A stretch of DNA of 64,000 nt from Bradyrhizobium sp. ORS 278 (GCF_000026145.1 NC_009445.1:6626001-6690000), one strand, 5' to 3'; counted from the first letter of the stretch, positions 35,194 through 42,464 are shown. The notes: a model not told the origin generated them from the sequence alone. A program made the numbers and translations.

Positions 35194-35394
35194 CTACTCG
35201 CCTTCCGGATCGGTCGGAGCGCGTGGCTCGCGCAGGACGATTTTGCCCGACACCGCCACACCTGGCGCGATGACGATATTGAAGCCCTTCCCGTCTTCGT
35301 TCGGCCAGGCAGCCCCAATACGCGTCCACGTCGCGTTTCGACCAGTACCGGCGACCGCGAAGGCATCGTGCGATGGCTTTCGACTCTCGGACAT
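35194..35394 (-). CDS. Small conserved-type element protein
   Basis: 66 residues (MSESRKPSHDAFAVAGTGRN, then TRIGAAWPNEDGKGFNIVIAPGVAVSGKIVLREPR). This WTRIGAAWP..DGKGF..IVLREP pattern is familiar from small proteins of alphaproteobacterial plasmids and integrative elements, where the function is not known. AAGGAAT lies 6 nt before the ATG, and a UUCG terminator follows. Predicted beta-rich and cytoplasmic. Confidence 0.75.
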   Translation of the reverse strand: MSESRKPSHDAFAVAGTGRNATWTRIGAAWPNEDGKGFNIVIAPGVAVSGKIVLREPRAPTDPEGE

Positions 35395-35925
35395 AGCTAT
35401 TCCTTTACAAAACGAGGGGTGTTTCCAGCGAGATGCTGTGGTCCGATGCTGCGCCGATGGCGTTCGGGGTAAAGCGGTCAGCGGCGTTTGTTGCTGAACA
35501 AGTAAGCACGCATAACTAACCGTTCGTGGCGCTGGGGGGGGGCCGGGGCGTCCCCGGTCGCAGGGAGGGCGGAGGCCTGCGCAAGGCCGCCGCTGGCCGC
35601 TGGATGGCAGAGCCCTAAGCGGCCATGGGAAGGGTTCGGGGAGGCTCCCCGCCCCGATGCCGACAAGTCGGCAACAGGCGCTGAATGCGCCCTCACTACC
35701 TTCTTGCTACGGTAGTGAGGGCGCAAGCTCCGGGCACGCTGCAGGATTTGTCAGACAGATTTGGCCCAATTCCGCGCAAATATTCTGCACGACGTGCCGA
35801 TTAGGCACGGTCTCTGCAAGCTATGAGTGCCGGCGAGTGCCAGAAGCCAATCGCCAGGCTGTTGTACGACCATCACGCAACATCCCCGGCCGTGAGGCCA
35901 CGACCTTTTCCAACGGAGCAAACCG
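35395..35925. other. Non-coding region with candidate oriT
   Basis: No gene is supported. It contains the hairpins and nic-like motif listed at 35658-35724. Confidence 0.45.
35658..35724 (+). other. Candidate origin of transfer (MobQ/IncQ-like nic region)
   Basis: An inverted repeat TGCCGAC / GTCGGCA (35658-35673, 2-nt loop) is followed after 10 nt by CTGAATGCGCCCT. MobQ-family oriT sites such as that of RSF1010 have an inverted repeat followed by a TAAxTGCG/CCCT nick sequence. The nick would fall between 35689 and 35690. The same bases start a perfect 14-bp stem GCGCCCTCACTACC / GGTAGTGAGGGCGC (35687-35724). Confidence 0.45.
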
Positions 35926-36024
35926 ATGACCACGAGACGCAAGCGAGCTGGGCGCCTCCCAGCAATCCCGCCGCCAGTGCAACCCTACGGGCAATGCCGG
36001 CCGCGACCCATACGAGGTGAGTAA
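35926..36024 (+). CDS. Possible 32-residue peptide
   Basis: ATG at 35926 with GGAG 7 nt upstream. The product is very basic and proline-rich (MTTRRKRAGRLPAIPPPVQP...). Its stop overlaps the start of a second mini-frame (TAATG). Length gives little statistical support. Confidence 0.3.
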   Translation: MTTRRKRAGRLPAIPPPVQPYGQCRPRPIRGE

Positions 36025-36113
36025 TGACAAGGAATGGCTATAGACTCGGCAATGCCCGTGCCCAGCCTGGAAGGAGCTGGCCGCATGCCGGTAGCGAACC
36101 GATTACAGACTAG
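36024..36113 (+). CDS. Possible 29-residue peptide
   Basis: Starts on the A of the preceding stop codon (TAATG), giving MTRNGYRLGNARAQPGRSWP and nine more residues. It is followed by a strong hairpin at 36121-36145. Could be a leader peptide for the recombinase gene; support is weak. Confidence 0.25.
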   Translation: MTRNGYRLGNARAQPGRSWPHAGSEPITD

Positions 36114-36120
36114 AACGCGA

Positions 36121-36145
36121 CAACGCGGCGTCGCTCGCCGCGTTG
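36121..36145 (+). promoter_or_regulatory. Perfect 10-bp stem-loop
   Basis: CAACGCGGCG and CGCCGCGTTG around loop TCGCT, about 80 bp before the tyrosine recombinase gene and 7 bp after the mini-frame. No U-run follows. Confidence 0.45.
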
Positions 36146-36227
36146 CCACGACCTCTCCGCCATGTTGGCGGGCCGTATCATGCCAAGGCTGGTACGGCGG
36201 TCATGAACACTAACGGAGACAACGACG

Positions 36228-37148
36228 ATGGACGCGCTGGCCTACGATCTCAAACGCATCGCCCTGGGCGATGGCGAAGGGTCGTACCTGACGCGTAACC
36301 AGCGGCACCGGGGCTTGCAACTGATGGCGCGCGAACTGCGCGGCCTGGGGTTCAAGCTCCCGGCCGCGTCGTCGTTGAAGCCGCGCCACGTCGAGGCGCT
36401 GATCAGCCACTGGCAGACCGCCGAGCTCTCGACCGGCACCCTGAAAAACCGCATGGGCTGGCTGCGCTGGTGGGCGGGCCGCGTCCGCAAGGCCAATGTG
36501 GTGCCCCGCGGTAACGAGAGCGCCGGCATTGAGAACCGCACCGCGTTCAACGGCAACCGCGCCCACACCACACAAGCTGAGAAGATGGCCGCCCTGCCCC
36601 ACCGCATTCAGCTGGCGCTGCGGCTGCAAATGGCCTTCGGCATGCGATTGGAGGAAAGCCTCAAGTTTCGGGTCAGCCAGGCCGACAAGGGCCACCGCCT
36701 GGCGATGCAGTCGAGCTGGTGCAAAGGCGGTCGCGCCCGCGAGATCCCGGTAACGCATCCGCGCCAGCGAGCATTGCTGGATGAGCTGCGCCAGGTCTGC
36801 GGCGACGGCTCGCTCATCCCGCAGGGCCAGAAGTACGTGGATTTTCGCAAAGAGGTTGAGCGTGTGACCTGGGGCGCCGGCATTCGTAACATGCACGGCC
36901 ACCGGCACTGGTACGCCCAGTGGCGCTATGAGACACTCACCGGCCGCCCCTGCCCTGCATCCGGCGGGGCGACCTATGAGCGTTTGAGCCGTACCGAGAA
37001 AGCGGCGGACTTCCGCGCCCGGCGACAGATTTCCAGCGAGCTCGGCCATGCTCGGCTGGCCATTACCGACACCTATCTTGGCAGCCGCTTCGCAAAGGCG
37101 CAGAGTCGTCCGCGACATGAAAGCCCCTCTCTCGAAGCTCGTGCCTGA
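36228..37148 (+). CDS. Tyrosine recombinase (integrase family)
   Basis: 306 residues. The N-terminal 110 residues form an unusual SAM-like core-binding domain (DALAYDLKRIALGDGEGSYLTRNQRHRGLQLMARELR). The catalytic part has the first Arg in GMRLEES, a Lys in WCKGGRAREIP, H-x-x-[HR] in GHRHWYAQWR, a second box SSELGHARLAITDTYLG with H, R and the tyrosine. This matches the Integrase_1/Phage_int_SAM_2 type found on plasmids. It is unlikely to be the enzyme that placed the island in tRNA-fMet because it is far from that end. A role in dimer resolution or in cassette exchange is possible. A second gene overlaps its 3' end. Confidence 0.8.
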   Translation: MDALAYDLKRIALGDGEGSYLTRNQRHRGLQLMARELRGLGFKLPAASSLKPRHVEALISHWQTAELSTGTLKNRMGWLRWWAGRVRKANVVPRGNESAGIENRTAFNGNRAHTTQAEKMAALPHRIQLALRLQMAFGMRLEESLKFRVSQADKGHRLAMQSSWCKGGRAREIPVTHPRQRALLDELRQVCGDGSLIPQGQKYVDFRKEVERVTWGAGIRNMHGHRHWYAQWRYETLTGRPCPASGGATYERLSRTEKAADFRARRQISSELGHARLAITDTYLGSRFAKAQSRPRHESPSLEARA

Positions 37149-37425
37149 ACTTGAGCGCTCCTGCGCGCATGCGCTCGAAGACCTGGCAGCCAAACACCTG
37201 CGTAGCGACAAAATCAAGATGGAGTTGCACAGCGCTGCCAAGAAGGGCCACCGCGCGCTCCGCATTCTGCTGCCCGATGGAATTGACCTGCGCAAGACGG
37301 ACGGCGCTGAGATTTTCAAGGCGTGGGCCAAGGAAAATGGCCTGCACCTCGATTGGATAAGCCGCACCGCGACTGTGGAAGGTGGTCGGCAGGCCGATGG
37401 CTTCGACGTCGAGATCTCTTGGTAG
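37117..37425 (+). CDS. Small protein overlapping the tyrosine recombinase
   Basis: 102 residues starting MKAPLSKLVPELERSCAHALEDL, overlapping the recombinase end by 32 bp in another frame. Predicted mixed alpha-beta; contains GHRALRILLPDGIDLRKTDGAEIFKAWAKENGLHLDW. No ribosome-binding site is seen, so it probably depends on translational coupling. Unrecognised; a recombination accessory is plausible from position only. Confidence 0.6.
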   Translation: MKAPLSKLVPELERSCAHALEDLAAKHLRSDKIKMELHSAAKKGHRALRILLPDGIDLRKTDGAEIFKAWAKENGLHLDWISRTATVEGGRQADGFDVEISW

Positions 37426-37473
37426 GCCCGAGATCCATCGTCCGAAAGCAGCAGCGTGTTAGTATGCTGCCAT

Positions 37474-37487
37474 GCTGCTATAGCAGC
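37474..37487. repeat. 14-bp palindrome, candidate partition/operator site
   Basis: GCTGCTATAGCAGC is a perfect palindrome overlapping the stop of the small DNA-binding gene. Related AGCAG/CTGCT motifs (ATAGCAGC) recur at 37447-37490 and through 38500-38710 on the other side of parA. Confidence 0.45.
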
Positions 37488-37831
37488 CCGGGATGGCCTA
37501 GCTTTTCCAGGTATTCCCGCAATGCTTCAAGATAGATGTCGTGCTCTTTACGGTCAGAGATGAAGGCAATCTCCTTGAATTTCTTCTTTGCCTTTGGAGG
37601 CAGATACAGCATAGAGCGCTTGTATGTCGTCCGGACCTTGCCTTCCGATGCCTTGGCGGGCTTGCCCCGTTCTTTCGGCGTGGTCTCGATATCCACGGGC
37701 GCGGCCTCAGGCTTGATTTCCACCACGTTGCCAGATCGCCCCTCGACGGGCTGAGCCGGTTTGGGCCGCAGAAATCCATTGGCCGCAGCCGCGGCTACGG
37801 CATTACGCGCGGCGTCGCTCTTGCTGCTCAC
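37478..37831 (-). CDS. Small DNA-binding partition partner (ParB/ParG-like)
   Basis: 117 residues from GTG 37831, which has AAGGAGA 6 nt before it and overlaps the parA stop by 29 bp. The N-terminal 65 residues are flexible and basic, the C-terminal part (RTTYKRSMLYLPPKAKKKFKEIAFISDRKEHDIYLEALREYLEKLG) reads like a ribbon-helix-helix domain. This layout is that of small ParB-type centromere-binding proteins that pair with short ParA proteins. Centromere candidates are the AGCAG repeats flanking the cassette. Confidence 0.7.
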   Translation of the reverse strand: MSSKSDAARNAVAAAAANGFLRPKPAQPVEGRSGNVVEIKPEAAPVDIETTPKERGKPAKASEGKVRTTYKRSMLYLPPKAKKKFKEIAFISDRKEHDIYLEALREYLEKLGHPGLL

Positions 37832-38465
37832 CGTTTTTCTCCTTGTTGATACGTTTCCGGCACCAGGCCCAAAGCTCCGCGATTTCCTCCGCTGCTTTCG
37901 ACGATGGCGCATGCTCAGCAACCCCCTGCCCGAGAGCGTAACTGTATTGAAAGTCCATCCGTGAGGCCAACGGGATCGGGACGACCGTCCCGCTCTGCGC
38001 CAAGCCTGCCATGACGGCTGACGTCAGTTTTGCCGCCTTGTTCGGCGTGGCTTGGTTGACCACAAGGGCAAAGTCCCGCCGCATCGTCCGCAACGCGTCC
38101 ATGGTTGTGCGCGTCGCATGAAGGTCGGGCCCCGCCGGACGTACCGGAATCAGGCAAAGGTCCGCCTCGCGCATGGCGGCGCGGGTTGCGTGCCCGTCTT
38201 CCCCCTTGGTGTCGATGATAACGAGGGTGAACCCTGCCTTCTCCAGCGCGGTCAGGGTCCTCGTCAAATCCGTCGCGGATTCGTAGCTGACAACCGGCGG
38301 CGTCTCTGCCGTCCGCGTATCAAACCAGTTGCTCACCGTCCCTTGTGGGTCGAGGTCGACCAGGCAGGCGCGCTCGCCCGTACCCTCGGCCGCCACGGCG
38401 ATGTTGATGGCAAGCATACTCTTGCCGGTACCACCCTTCTGATTAACGAAGCTGATCACTTTCAT
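37803..38465 (-). CDS. parA: ParA-family partition ATPase
   Basis: 220 residues from ATG 38465. KGGTGKSMLAINIAVAAEG is the deviant Walker A of ParA/MinD ATPases (two lysines), LVDLDPQGT is Walker A-prime, and LVIIDTKGEDG is Walker B with a K in place of the usual P. Short ParA proteins of this type (no N-terminal HTH) work with a small DNA-binding partner, and the next gene is just that. Function: segregation of the plasmid form, or stabilisation of the excised circle. Confidence 0.88.
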   Translation of the reverse strand: MKVISFVNQKGGTGKSMLAINIAVAAEGTGERACLVDLDPQGTVSNWFDTRTAETPPVVSYESATDLTRTLTALEKAGFTLVIIDTKGEDGHATRAAMREADLCLIPVRPAGPDLHATRTTMDALRTMRRDFALVVNQATPNKAAKLTSAVMAGLAQSGTVVPIPLASRMDFQYSYALGQGVAEHAPSSKAAEEIAELWAWCRKRINKEKNGEQQERRRA

Positions 38466-38499
38466 GCATCCACCATAGCGGCAAGCTGGATGCGACGAC

Positions 38500-38710
38500 C
38501 ATGACAGCACAGCAGTTCACTGACAGGCTGTTACAACACTACAACAGCCTGTTGCCATACTGCTGTGTCAGTACACTAAGACGACAGCATAGCAGCCCGG
38601 CACCCCGCGTTCAGAACAGCAGCAGGGCAGCATTTTGCTACAACGCCATCCTGCGATGGCAGCATGGCAGGACACCATGATGACAGTATATCAGCATGCA
38701 AGTATAGCAG
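38500..38710. repeat. Cluster of AGCAG/CTGCT repeats between parA and repA
   Basis: Motifs such as CAGCACAGCAG, ACTGCTGTGTC, AGCATAGCAGC, CAGCAGCAGGGCAGC, TATCAGCATGC and TATAGCAGCA recur at short intervals in the divergent promoter region of parA and repA. They resemble the palindrome at 37474 and are candidate sites for the small DNA-binding protein (partition and autorepression). Confidence 0.5.
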
Positions 38711-40068
38711 CACGAACGACGGATTCCGCTGAAAGCCGCCAGTTTTTCGCGAACTGTGCGATCGACAAGGCTGCCCAAATGATTGGCGGCTCCCTCGTGA
38801 GCGGGAAGGGGACGCGGTATTCTGCGGACATGCAACCGCTCAAGCTCGATCTGATGTCTCGCGATGCTTTCGCGGCGCTGAACTTGCAAGAGCGCAATGA
38901 ATACCTGCAAAAGCTCACGGCCGAATTTGCTGAGAAGACCGGTCGCGCGCCCGTCGCCTTGGACAAGGACGGCCTGGCCCGTCTGCGGCGGTTCTACTTG
39001 CGCCGCAGTTTCGCTGACTTGGAGCGGGGGAAGACCGATCTCAATATCGCTGACCCCGATTTGGCTGCAGCCTTACGGAGCCTTGGGGAGACCATCAAGG
39101 ATAGCGAGCGGAAAGATGATCTCGTAGGCATGCTGAAATCGGAGCTACCGGGTCCGATCCTGCGCAAAGCGCCTACGGATGATCAGCAACTGTCGCTTTT
39201 CGTTCCCGTCATCTATGACGCTCCGCTCAAAGACGACGTCAACCTGATGGATGTCGCCCCGTTCACAATCTCCAAAAGTCGCCGGAATACCGCGATCAGG
39301 TATGAACTGAACGACTGCATTGTCACCGTCGATGGGAGCGCGGAGCACGGCCTTGCCACCGTTTTCGACTACGACATCTTCCTGCACATGGTCACGTATC
39401 TGGCTGAGGAGGCTAGGCGCTATCATATCGAAGCTGCCAAGGGACTTCGCCCAAGTCTGCCGGCGCAGGTTTACCGCCCCAAAGCCTCGCACATCCTCAA
39501 ATTCTGCCGGCGCGGCTCAGGCGGTCTGCAATACAAGAGCCTAGAAGCCGCGCTGGATCGTCTGTCAGGCACACGCTTGAAGGTCGCGAATCTCCGGGGC
39601 GGACGACGCCGAGAGGTGGTCAATGTCCCGCTGATCGACAAGTACCGTGTGGTAAGCGCCACTTCCACGGGCCACGTCGACGACATCGAGATCTATATTC
39701 CCAGCTGGGTCTATGAATCGGTGGTACGGGAGAAAGGAACGCCGCAGATCCTGACACTCAATCCCGACTATTTCCTCATTAGCCAAGGCCTCGGCCGCAT
39801 GGTCTACCGCTTGGCGCGGCGGGCGGCGGGGCGCACAGAGGCCCGATACTCAATTTTGGAGGTCCACAAGCGTAGCGGGTCACCCCAGGCATTGCCTCAG
39901 TTCGCACAGATCCTGCGAAAGCTGGTGGCCCATTGCAAAATGTTTCCACTTCCCGACTATGACATCGATCTGATCGAAGGCCAGAGCGGAGAACTGTTGT
40001 GGATGCGCTATCGCGGGGAAGGGACCAAGGCGCCCAAGGCTAAAGCTTCGATCCCCTTGCTGGGCTGA
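38677..40068 (+). CDS. repA: RepA-type plasmid replication initiator (RPA family)
   Basis: 463 residues from ATG 38677 (AGGA 3 nt before it; the frame is open from TTG 38635 and later ATGs at 38779 and 38830 are possible). The C-terminal 300 residues (QLSLFVPVIYDAPLKDDVNLMDVAPFTISK and on) match replication initiator protein A (PF10134) of proteobacterial plasmids. Such proteins bind iterons to start theta replication; seven iterons follow 25 bp after the stop. Divergent from parA. This is the second replication initiator of the island. Confidence 0.85.
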   Translation: MMTVYQHASIAARTTDSAESRQFFANCAIDKAAQMIGGSLVSGKGTRYSADMQPLKLDLMSRDAFAALNLQERNEYLQKLTAEFAEKTGRAPVALDKDGLARLRRFYLRRSFADLERGKTDLNIADPDLAAALRSLGETIKDSERKDDLVGMLKSELPGPILRKAPTDDQQLSLFVPVIYDAPLKDDVNLMDVAPFTISKSRRNTAIRYELNDCIVTVDGSAEHGLATVFDYDIFLHMVTYLAEEARRYHIEAAKGLRPSLPAQVYRPKASHILKFCRRGSGGLQYKSLEAALDRLSGTRLKVANLRGGRRREVVNVPLIDKYRVVSATSTGHVDDIEIYIPSWVYESVVREKGTPQILTLNPDYFLISQGLGRMVYRLARRAAGRTEARYSILEVHKRSGSPQALPQFAQILRKLVAHCKMFPLPDYDIDLIEGQSGELLWMRYRGEGTKAPKAKASIPLLG

Positions 40069-40092
40069 TTTTGACAAACGGTTTTGACAAAA

Positions 40093-40294
40093 CCGTATAT
40101 CACCTATCCGACTTCCGGTTTTTGACAGAGAATTTTTGACAAAACCGTATATCACCTATCGTCCAGTCGGGGTGGCGGTCGAATTTTGACAAAGCCGTAT
40201 ATCACCTACCAAAGGCCGTATATCACCTATGACAAACCGTATATCGCCTATGACAAACCGTATATCACCTATTTTGGCGCCGTATATCGCCTAT
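40093..40294. repeat. Seven clustered iterons, candidate oriV
   Basis: CCGTATATCRCCTAT occurs at 40093, 40145, 40195 (last base C), 40216, 40237, 40258 and 40280. The last five are spaced 21, 21, 21 and 22 bp, about two helical turns. Most are preceded by TTTTGACAAA or GACAAA. An AT-rich tract at 40361-40395 follows and could be the melting region. No clear DnaA box was found. Confidence 0.8.
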
Positions 40295-40488
40295 CGCTTT
40301 TCCAACCAAGCGCATGAATTGATTCGGGCCGATTTGACATATCCCCAGGCTCGGCGGAGCTAAAACTATTTAAAACTATGAATACCTCTTAAAACGCCTT
40401 CGGCTGTTTTCTTCTTTCTTCAAAAAAGAAGAGAAGGGGAAGAGCTAATGGACGTCCATGGTCGTCCAAAGCTTGTAAGTCATCTATG

Positions 40489-40640
40489 CGATCTGCACTC
40501 ACTGACGCATACACCACCGACGATACCAAACGCCGCTCAAAGCACTTTTCCGCTCCCAGGCGAAGGCCGTCTCAGGATGGGCTGCTAAAGCGCTTTTAAA
40601 GCCCGTGCAAGGCGTTCGGGCAGTGAGCCGCGCAGCCCTT
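40489..40640 (+). repeat. 150-bp diverged direct repeat, unit 1
   Basis: Begins with 33 bases identical to those starting at 40859 (GATCTGCACTCACTGACGCA and on), then continues with scattered matches to the shared CCGCGCAGC near the end. Non-coding. Confidence 0.6.
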
Positions 40641-40711
40641 GGATCAAACTGCACGCTCTACTATCTGCTTTTCCCCAAAATACCCATTTTTGACAAACGG
40701 TTTTGACAAAA

Positions 40712-40761
40712 CCGTATATCACCTATCGAGGTTTGTTTTTGACAAACCGTACTTCGACTAT
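40712..40761. repeat. Outlying iteron and degenerate copy
   Basis: CCGTATATCACCTAT at 40712-40726 with the same TTTTGACAAAA lead, and a degenerate CCGTACTTCGACTAT at 40747-40761. They precede unit 2 of the duplicated segment. Confidence 0.6.
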
Positions 40762-40858
40762 CGAAATAGCCGACAACTTCATGCTGAGATGCGAAAGGTT
40801 CTGCCACATCCACAGGGTCCGGTTTCCCAAACTGGATACGCTCGCACGTCCACCTATC

Positions 40859-41011
40859 CGATCTGCACTCACTGACGCATACACCACCGACGTCCCCAAA
40901 CGTCGTTTTAAGCATTTGTCGGCGCGAAGGCGAAACTCTCCTCAGTACGGGCCACTACAATGCTTCTAAATCAATGCCAGGCGTTCAGGCGATGGGCCGC
41001 GCAGCACTCGG
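40859..41011 (+). repeat. 150-bp diverged direct repeat, unit 2
   Basis: Copy of 40489-40640, with 33 identical bases at its start and diverged afterwards. Suggests an old duplication of the origin region including iterons. Confidence 0.6.
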
Positions 41012-41033
41012 AGCGACCGCGCGGCCGTTATCA

Positions 41034-41264
41034 TCAGTCCTTCGAATGGGTCGGGGTTGATTGGCCGCAAACCCGTTCGCCTAAGCTGGCCCTGTGCGTC
41101 GGCGTTGATGAACCCGAGGCACGCTGCCCCGCGGAGGCGGCGGAGACTTGAACAGCCGCGCCCGTCGCCCGTTCACCGAACGAGGCAGCGTGAGTGGGCG
41201 TCGACCTGCCCGTTGCCCTGTCGCCGAAGGAAGAAGAATGCGTAGGCTTACCGAAGATACTCAT
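41034..41264 (-). CDS. Small protein built from four 18-19-residue repeats
   Basis: 76 residues from ATG 41264, with AGGAGAG 6 nt before it. After MSIFGKPTHS the sequence is four imperfect repeats of the form ASFGxRATGxSTPTHx (SSFGDRATGRSTPTHA, ASFGERATGAAVQVSA, ASAGQRASGSSTPTHR, ASLGERVCGQSTPTH). Low complexity, probably disordered, Ser/Thr-rich, one Cys. No known family. It heads a minus-strand run on the far side of the origin region. Confidence 0.6.
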   Translation of the reverse strand: MSIFGKPTHSSSFGDRATGRSTPTHAASFGERATGAAVQVSAASAGQRASGSSTPTHRASLGERVCGQSTPTHSKD

Positions 41265-41389
41265 CGGATCTCTCCTGTGTATCAGCTGCGGCACCATGCC
41301 GGGCTGATGGCGTGACCCTTGCTCGGACGGCGCTGGCGCGGTGCGAGAGGATATTCGTGAACTGACGCTGCCGCTGCCCTCCGCGCTCG

Positions 41390-41545
41390 CTAGGGAAGAC
41401 GAAAGATGTAGTTGAGAAGGGCGAGGAAGCCCCAGATTCCCAACGGGACGATAATGAGCATGGCGAGCCCATCGAGCCAGTTGTCGGCGTGGACGAGGGC
41501 GCCGCCAACCACGGCGATGATCACGAGCACCAACAAGAAAATCAT
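41390..41545 (-). CDS. Small hydrophobic membrane protein
   Basis: 51 residues (MIFLLVLVIIAVVGGALVHA, then DNWLDGLAMLIIVPLGIWGFLALLNYIFRLP). Two transmembrane helices separated by a short DNWLDG loop. A weak GGGAG lies 11 nt before the ATG. It lies between the repeat protein and the secreted-protein gene and reads in the same direction, so they may form one transcript. Function unknown. Confidence 0.6.
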   Translation of the reverse strand: MIFLLVLVIIAVVGGALVHADNWLDGLAMLIIVPLGIWGFLALLNYIFRLP

Positions 41546-41590
41546 GACACTACAGACTCCCGGTAGGGGATGCGGAACTTCCTTGGTGCG

Positions 41591-42325
41591 TTAGTGGGGC
41601 GCGCAGGTGTCGCTGATCGTCCTGTTCAGCGCCGAGAAATACTGGCGTTCCTGCGCGGCATTGCCGAGAACGGGGCAAGCCTCAAAAATCAGGGTACGCC
41701 TGGCCTTCTCCTGGGCGCTGATAGCGTAGTACAAGCAGTTCTTGGCGTGGTCGACGCGGCCACCGTCAACGCCCGTGACCATGCCAAGCATGTCGCCGAG
41801 CATTCCCCGCGCAAAATCTTCCGCCCTGCTCTTGGGCCGCTCGGCCCTCCAGCGTTCGGTTAGCTCGGCTTCGAACTTCTTTGACTTCTCCACGGCGGCC
41901 GATAGCGCAGAACAGTTTGGCTTGTTGGCGGGCGTGGTCAGCTCGACGATCTCACCGAGCGCCGATTTGCGCAACCAGGCGCAGTCGGCACCGAGCCTGG
42001 GCCTGAGGCAGGCGTAGTTCCCATTGGACTGGTCGAAGAACATCCACTGCCCCTCGGGCGCGTTTCCGCACTCGCCCGTGAATGTCGCCATGGTGTTGAT
42101 GCCTGAGAGCGTTTCGGTGCGCTGCTCGCGGATGAGCGAGTCGCGATACTGCACGCTGGCGAGATTCCGGCAGGCGGCGGTGGTCTGCTTGACGTAGACC
42201 GGCGCGTAAAGCTTGGCGGCATGGGCGCTGGTGGCGAGCATGCAGAGCAGTGCGGCGATGACTTGGACCGCCCTTCTTCGCAAGAACAGGGCCGGCCACG
42301 GCAGCAAAACAGCGACGGCACTCAT
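41591..42325 (-). CDS. Exported hypothetical protein
   Basis: 244 residues from ATG 42325 with GAGGGG in front. A long N-terminal signal sequence (hydrophobic RRRAVQVIAALLCMLATSAHA, cleavage after SAHA) is followed by a periplasmic part with six or more cysteines spread in pairs (TTAACRN, FTGECGN, NYACLRP, ADCAWLR, KPNCSA, KNCLYY, EACPV, DTCAPH), probably disulphide-bonded. A small structured protein of the conjugation or envelope type is possible; no family recognised. A hairpin covers its translation start region. Confidence 0.65.
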   Translation of the reverse strand: MSAVAVLLPWPALFLRRRAVQVIAALLCMLATSAHAAKLYAPVYVKQTTAACRNLASVQYRDSLIREQRTETLSGINTMATFTGECGNAPEGQWMFFDQSNGNYACLRPRLGADCAWLRKSALGEIVELTTPANKPNCSALSAAVEKSKKFEAELTERWRAERPKSRAEDFARGMLGDMLGMVTGVDGGRVDHAKNCLYYAISAQEKARRTLIFEACPVLGNAAQERQYFSALNRTISDTCAPH

Positions 42326-42351
42326 CGGAGACCCCTCAGAAAAGGTCTCCG
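42326..42351 (-). promoter_or_regulatory. Hairpin enclosing the ribosome-binding site of the exported-protein gene
   Basis: CGGAGACC (42326-42333) and GGTCTCCG (42344-42351) form a perfect 8-bp stem directly before the start codon at 42325 (minus strand), with the GAGG of the ribosome-binding site in the loop. Confidence 0.45.
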
Positions 42352-42357
42352 TTTCTA

Positions 42358-42374
42358 TGCAAAACTCCTGAATT
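42358..42374 (-). repeat. Inverted recombination-site-like repeat, left copy
   Basis: TGCAAAACTCCTGAATT is present here and in exact inverted orientation at 42517-42533, 143 bp away. Confidence 0.6.
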
Positions 42375-42429
42375 GCGCACACGGCGGTCTGAGCGCAGAA
42401 TTAGCTTTGGATGAAAACAATCGCAGGCC

Positions 42430-42464
42430 CTGAGTCAGTTGTACAAGCTGTTGATCAGACTCAG
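42430..42464. repeat. 35-bp inverted repeat, possible accessory recombinase site
   Basis: CTGAGTC (42430-42436) and GACTCAG (42458-42464) are perfect arms around a 21-bp centre, between the two TGCAAAACTCC copies. It has the dimensions of a resolvase accessory subsite. Confidence 0.45.

Noticed and set aside
36228..37148. Tyrosine recombinase as the enzyme that inserted the island in the tRNA
   Set aside because: It lies 9 kb from the tRNA end in the plasmid backbone; the serine recombinase is adjacent to and overlaps the tRNA.
40093..40294. CRISPR array or promoter series instead of iterons
   Set aside because: Spacing of about 21 bp leaves only 6 bp between repeat copies, and the cluster follows a repA gene; iterons explain it better. 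The TTGACA-like words have no properly spaced -10 boxes.
41034..41264. CRISPR-like array, because of the internal repeats
   Set aside because: Repeats are protein-level, about 54-57 bp apart with no conserved spacers or repeat dyads; no cas genes are present anywhere in the window.
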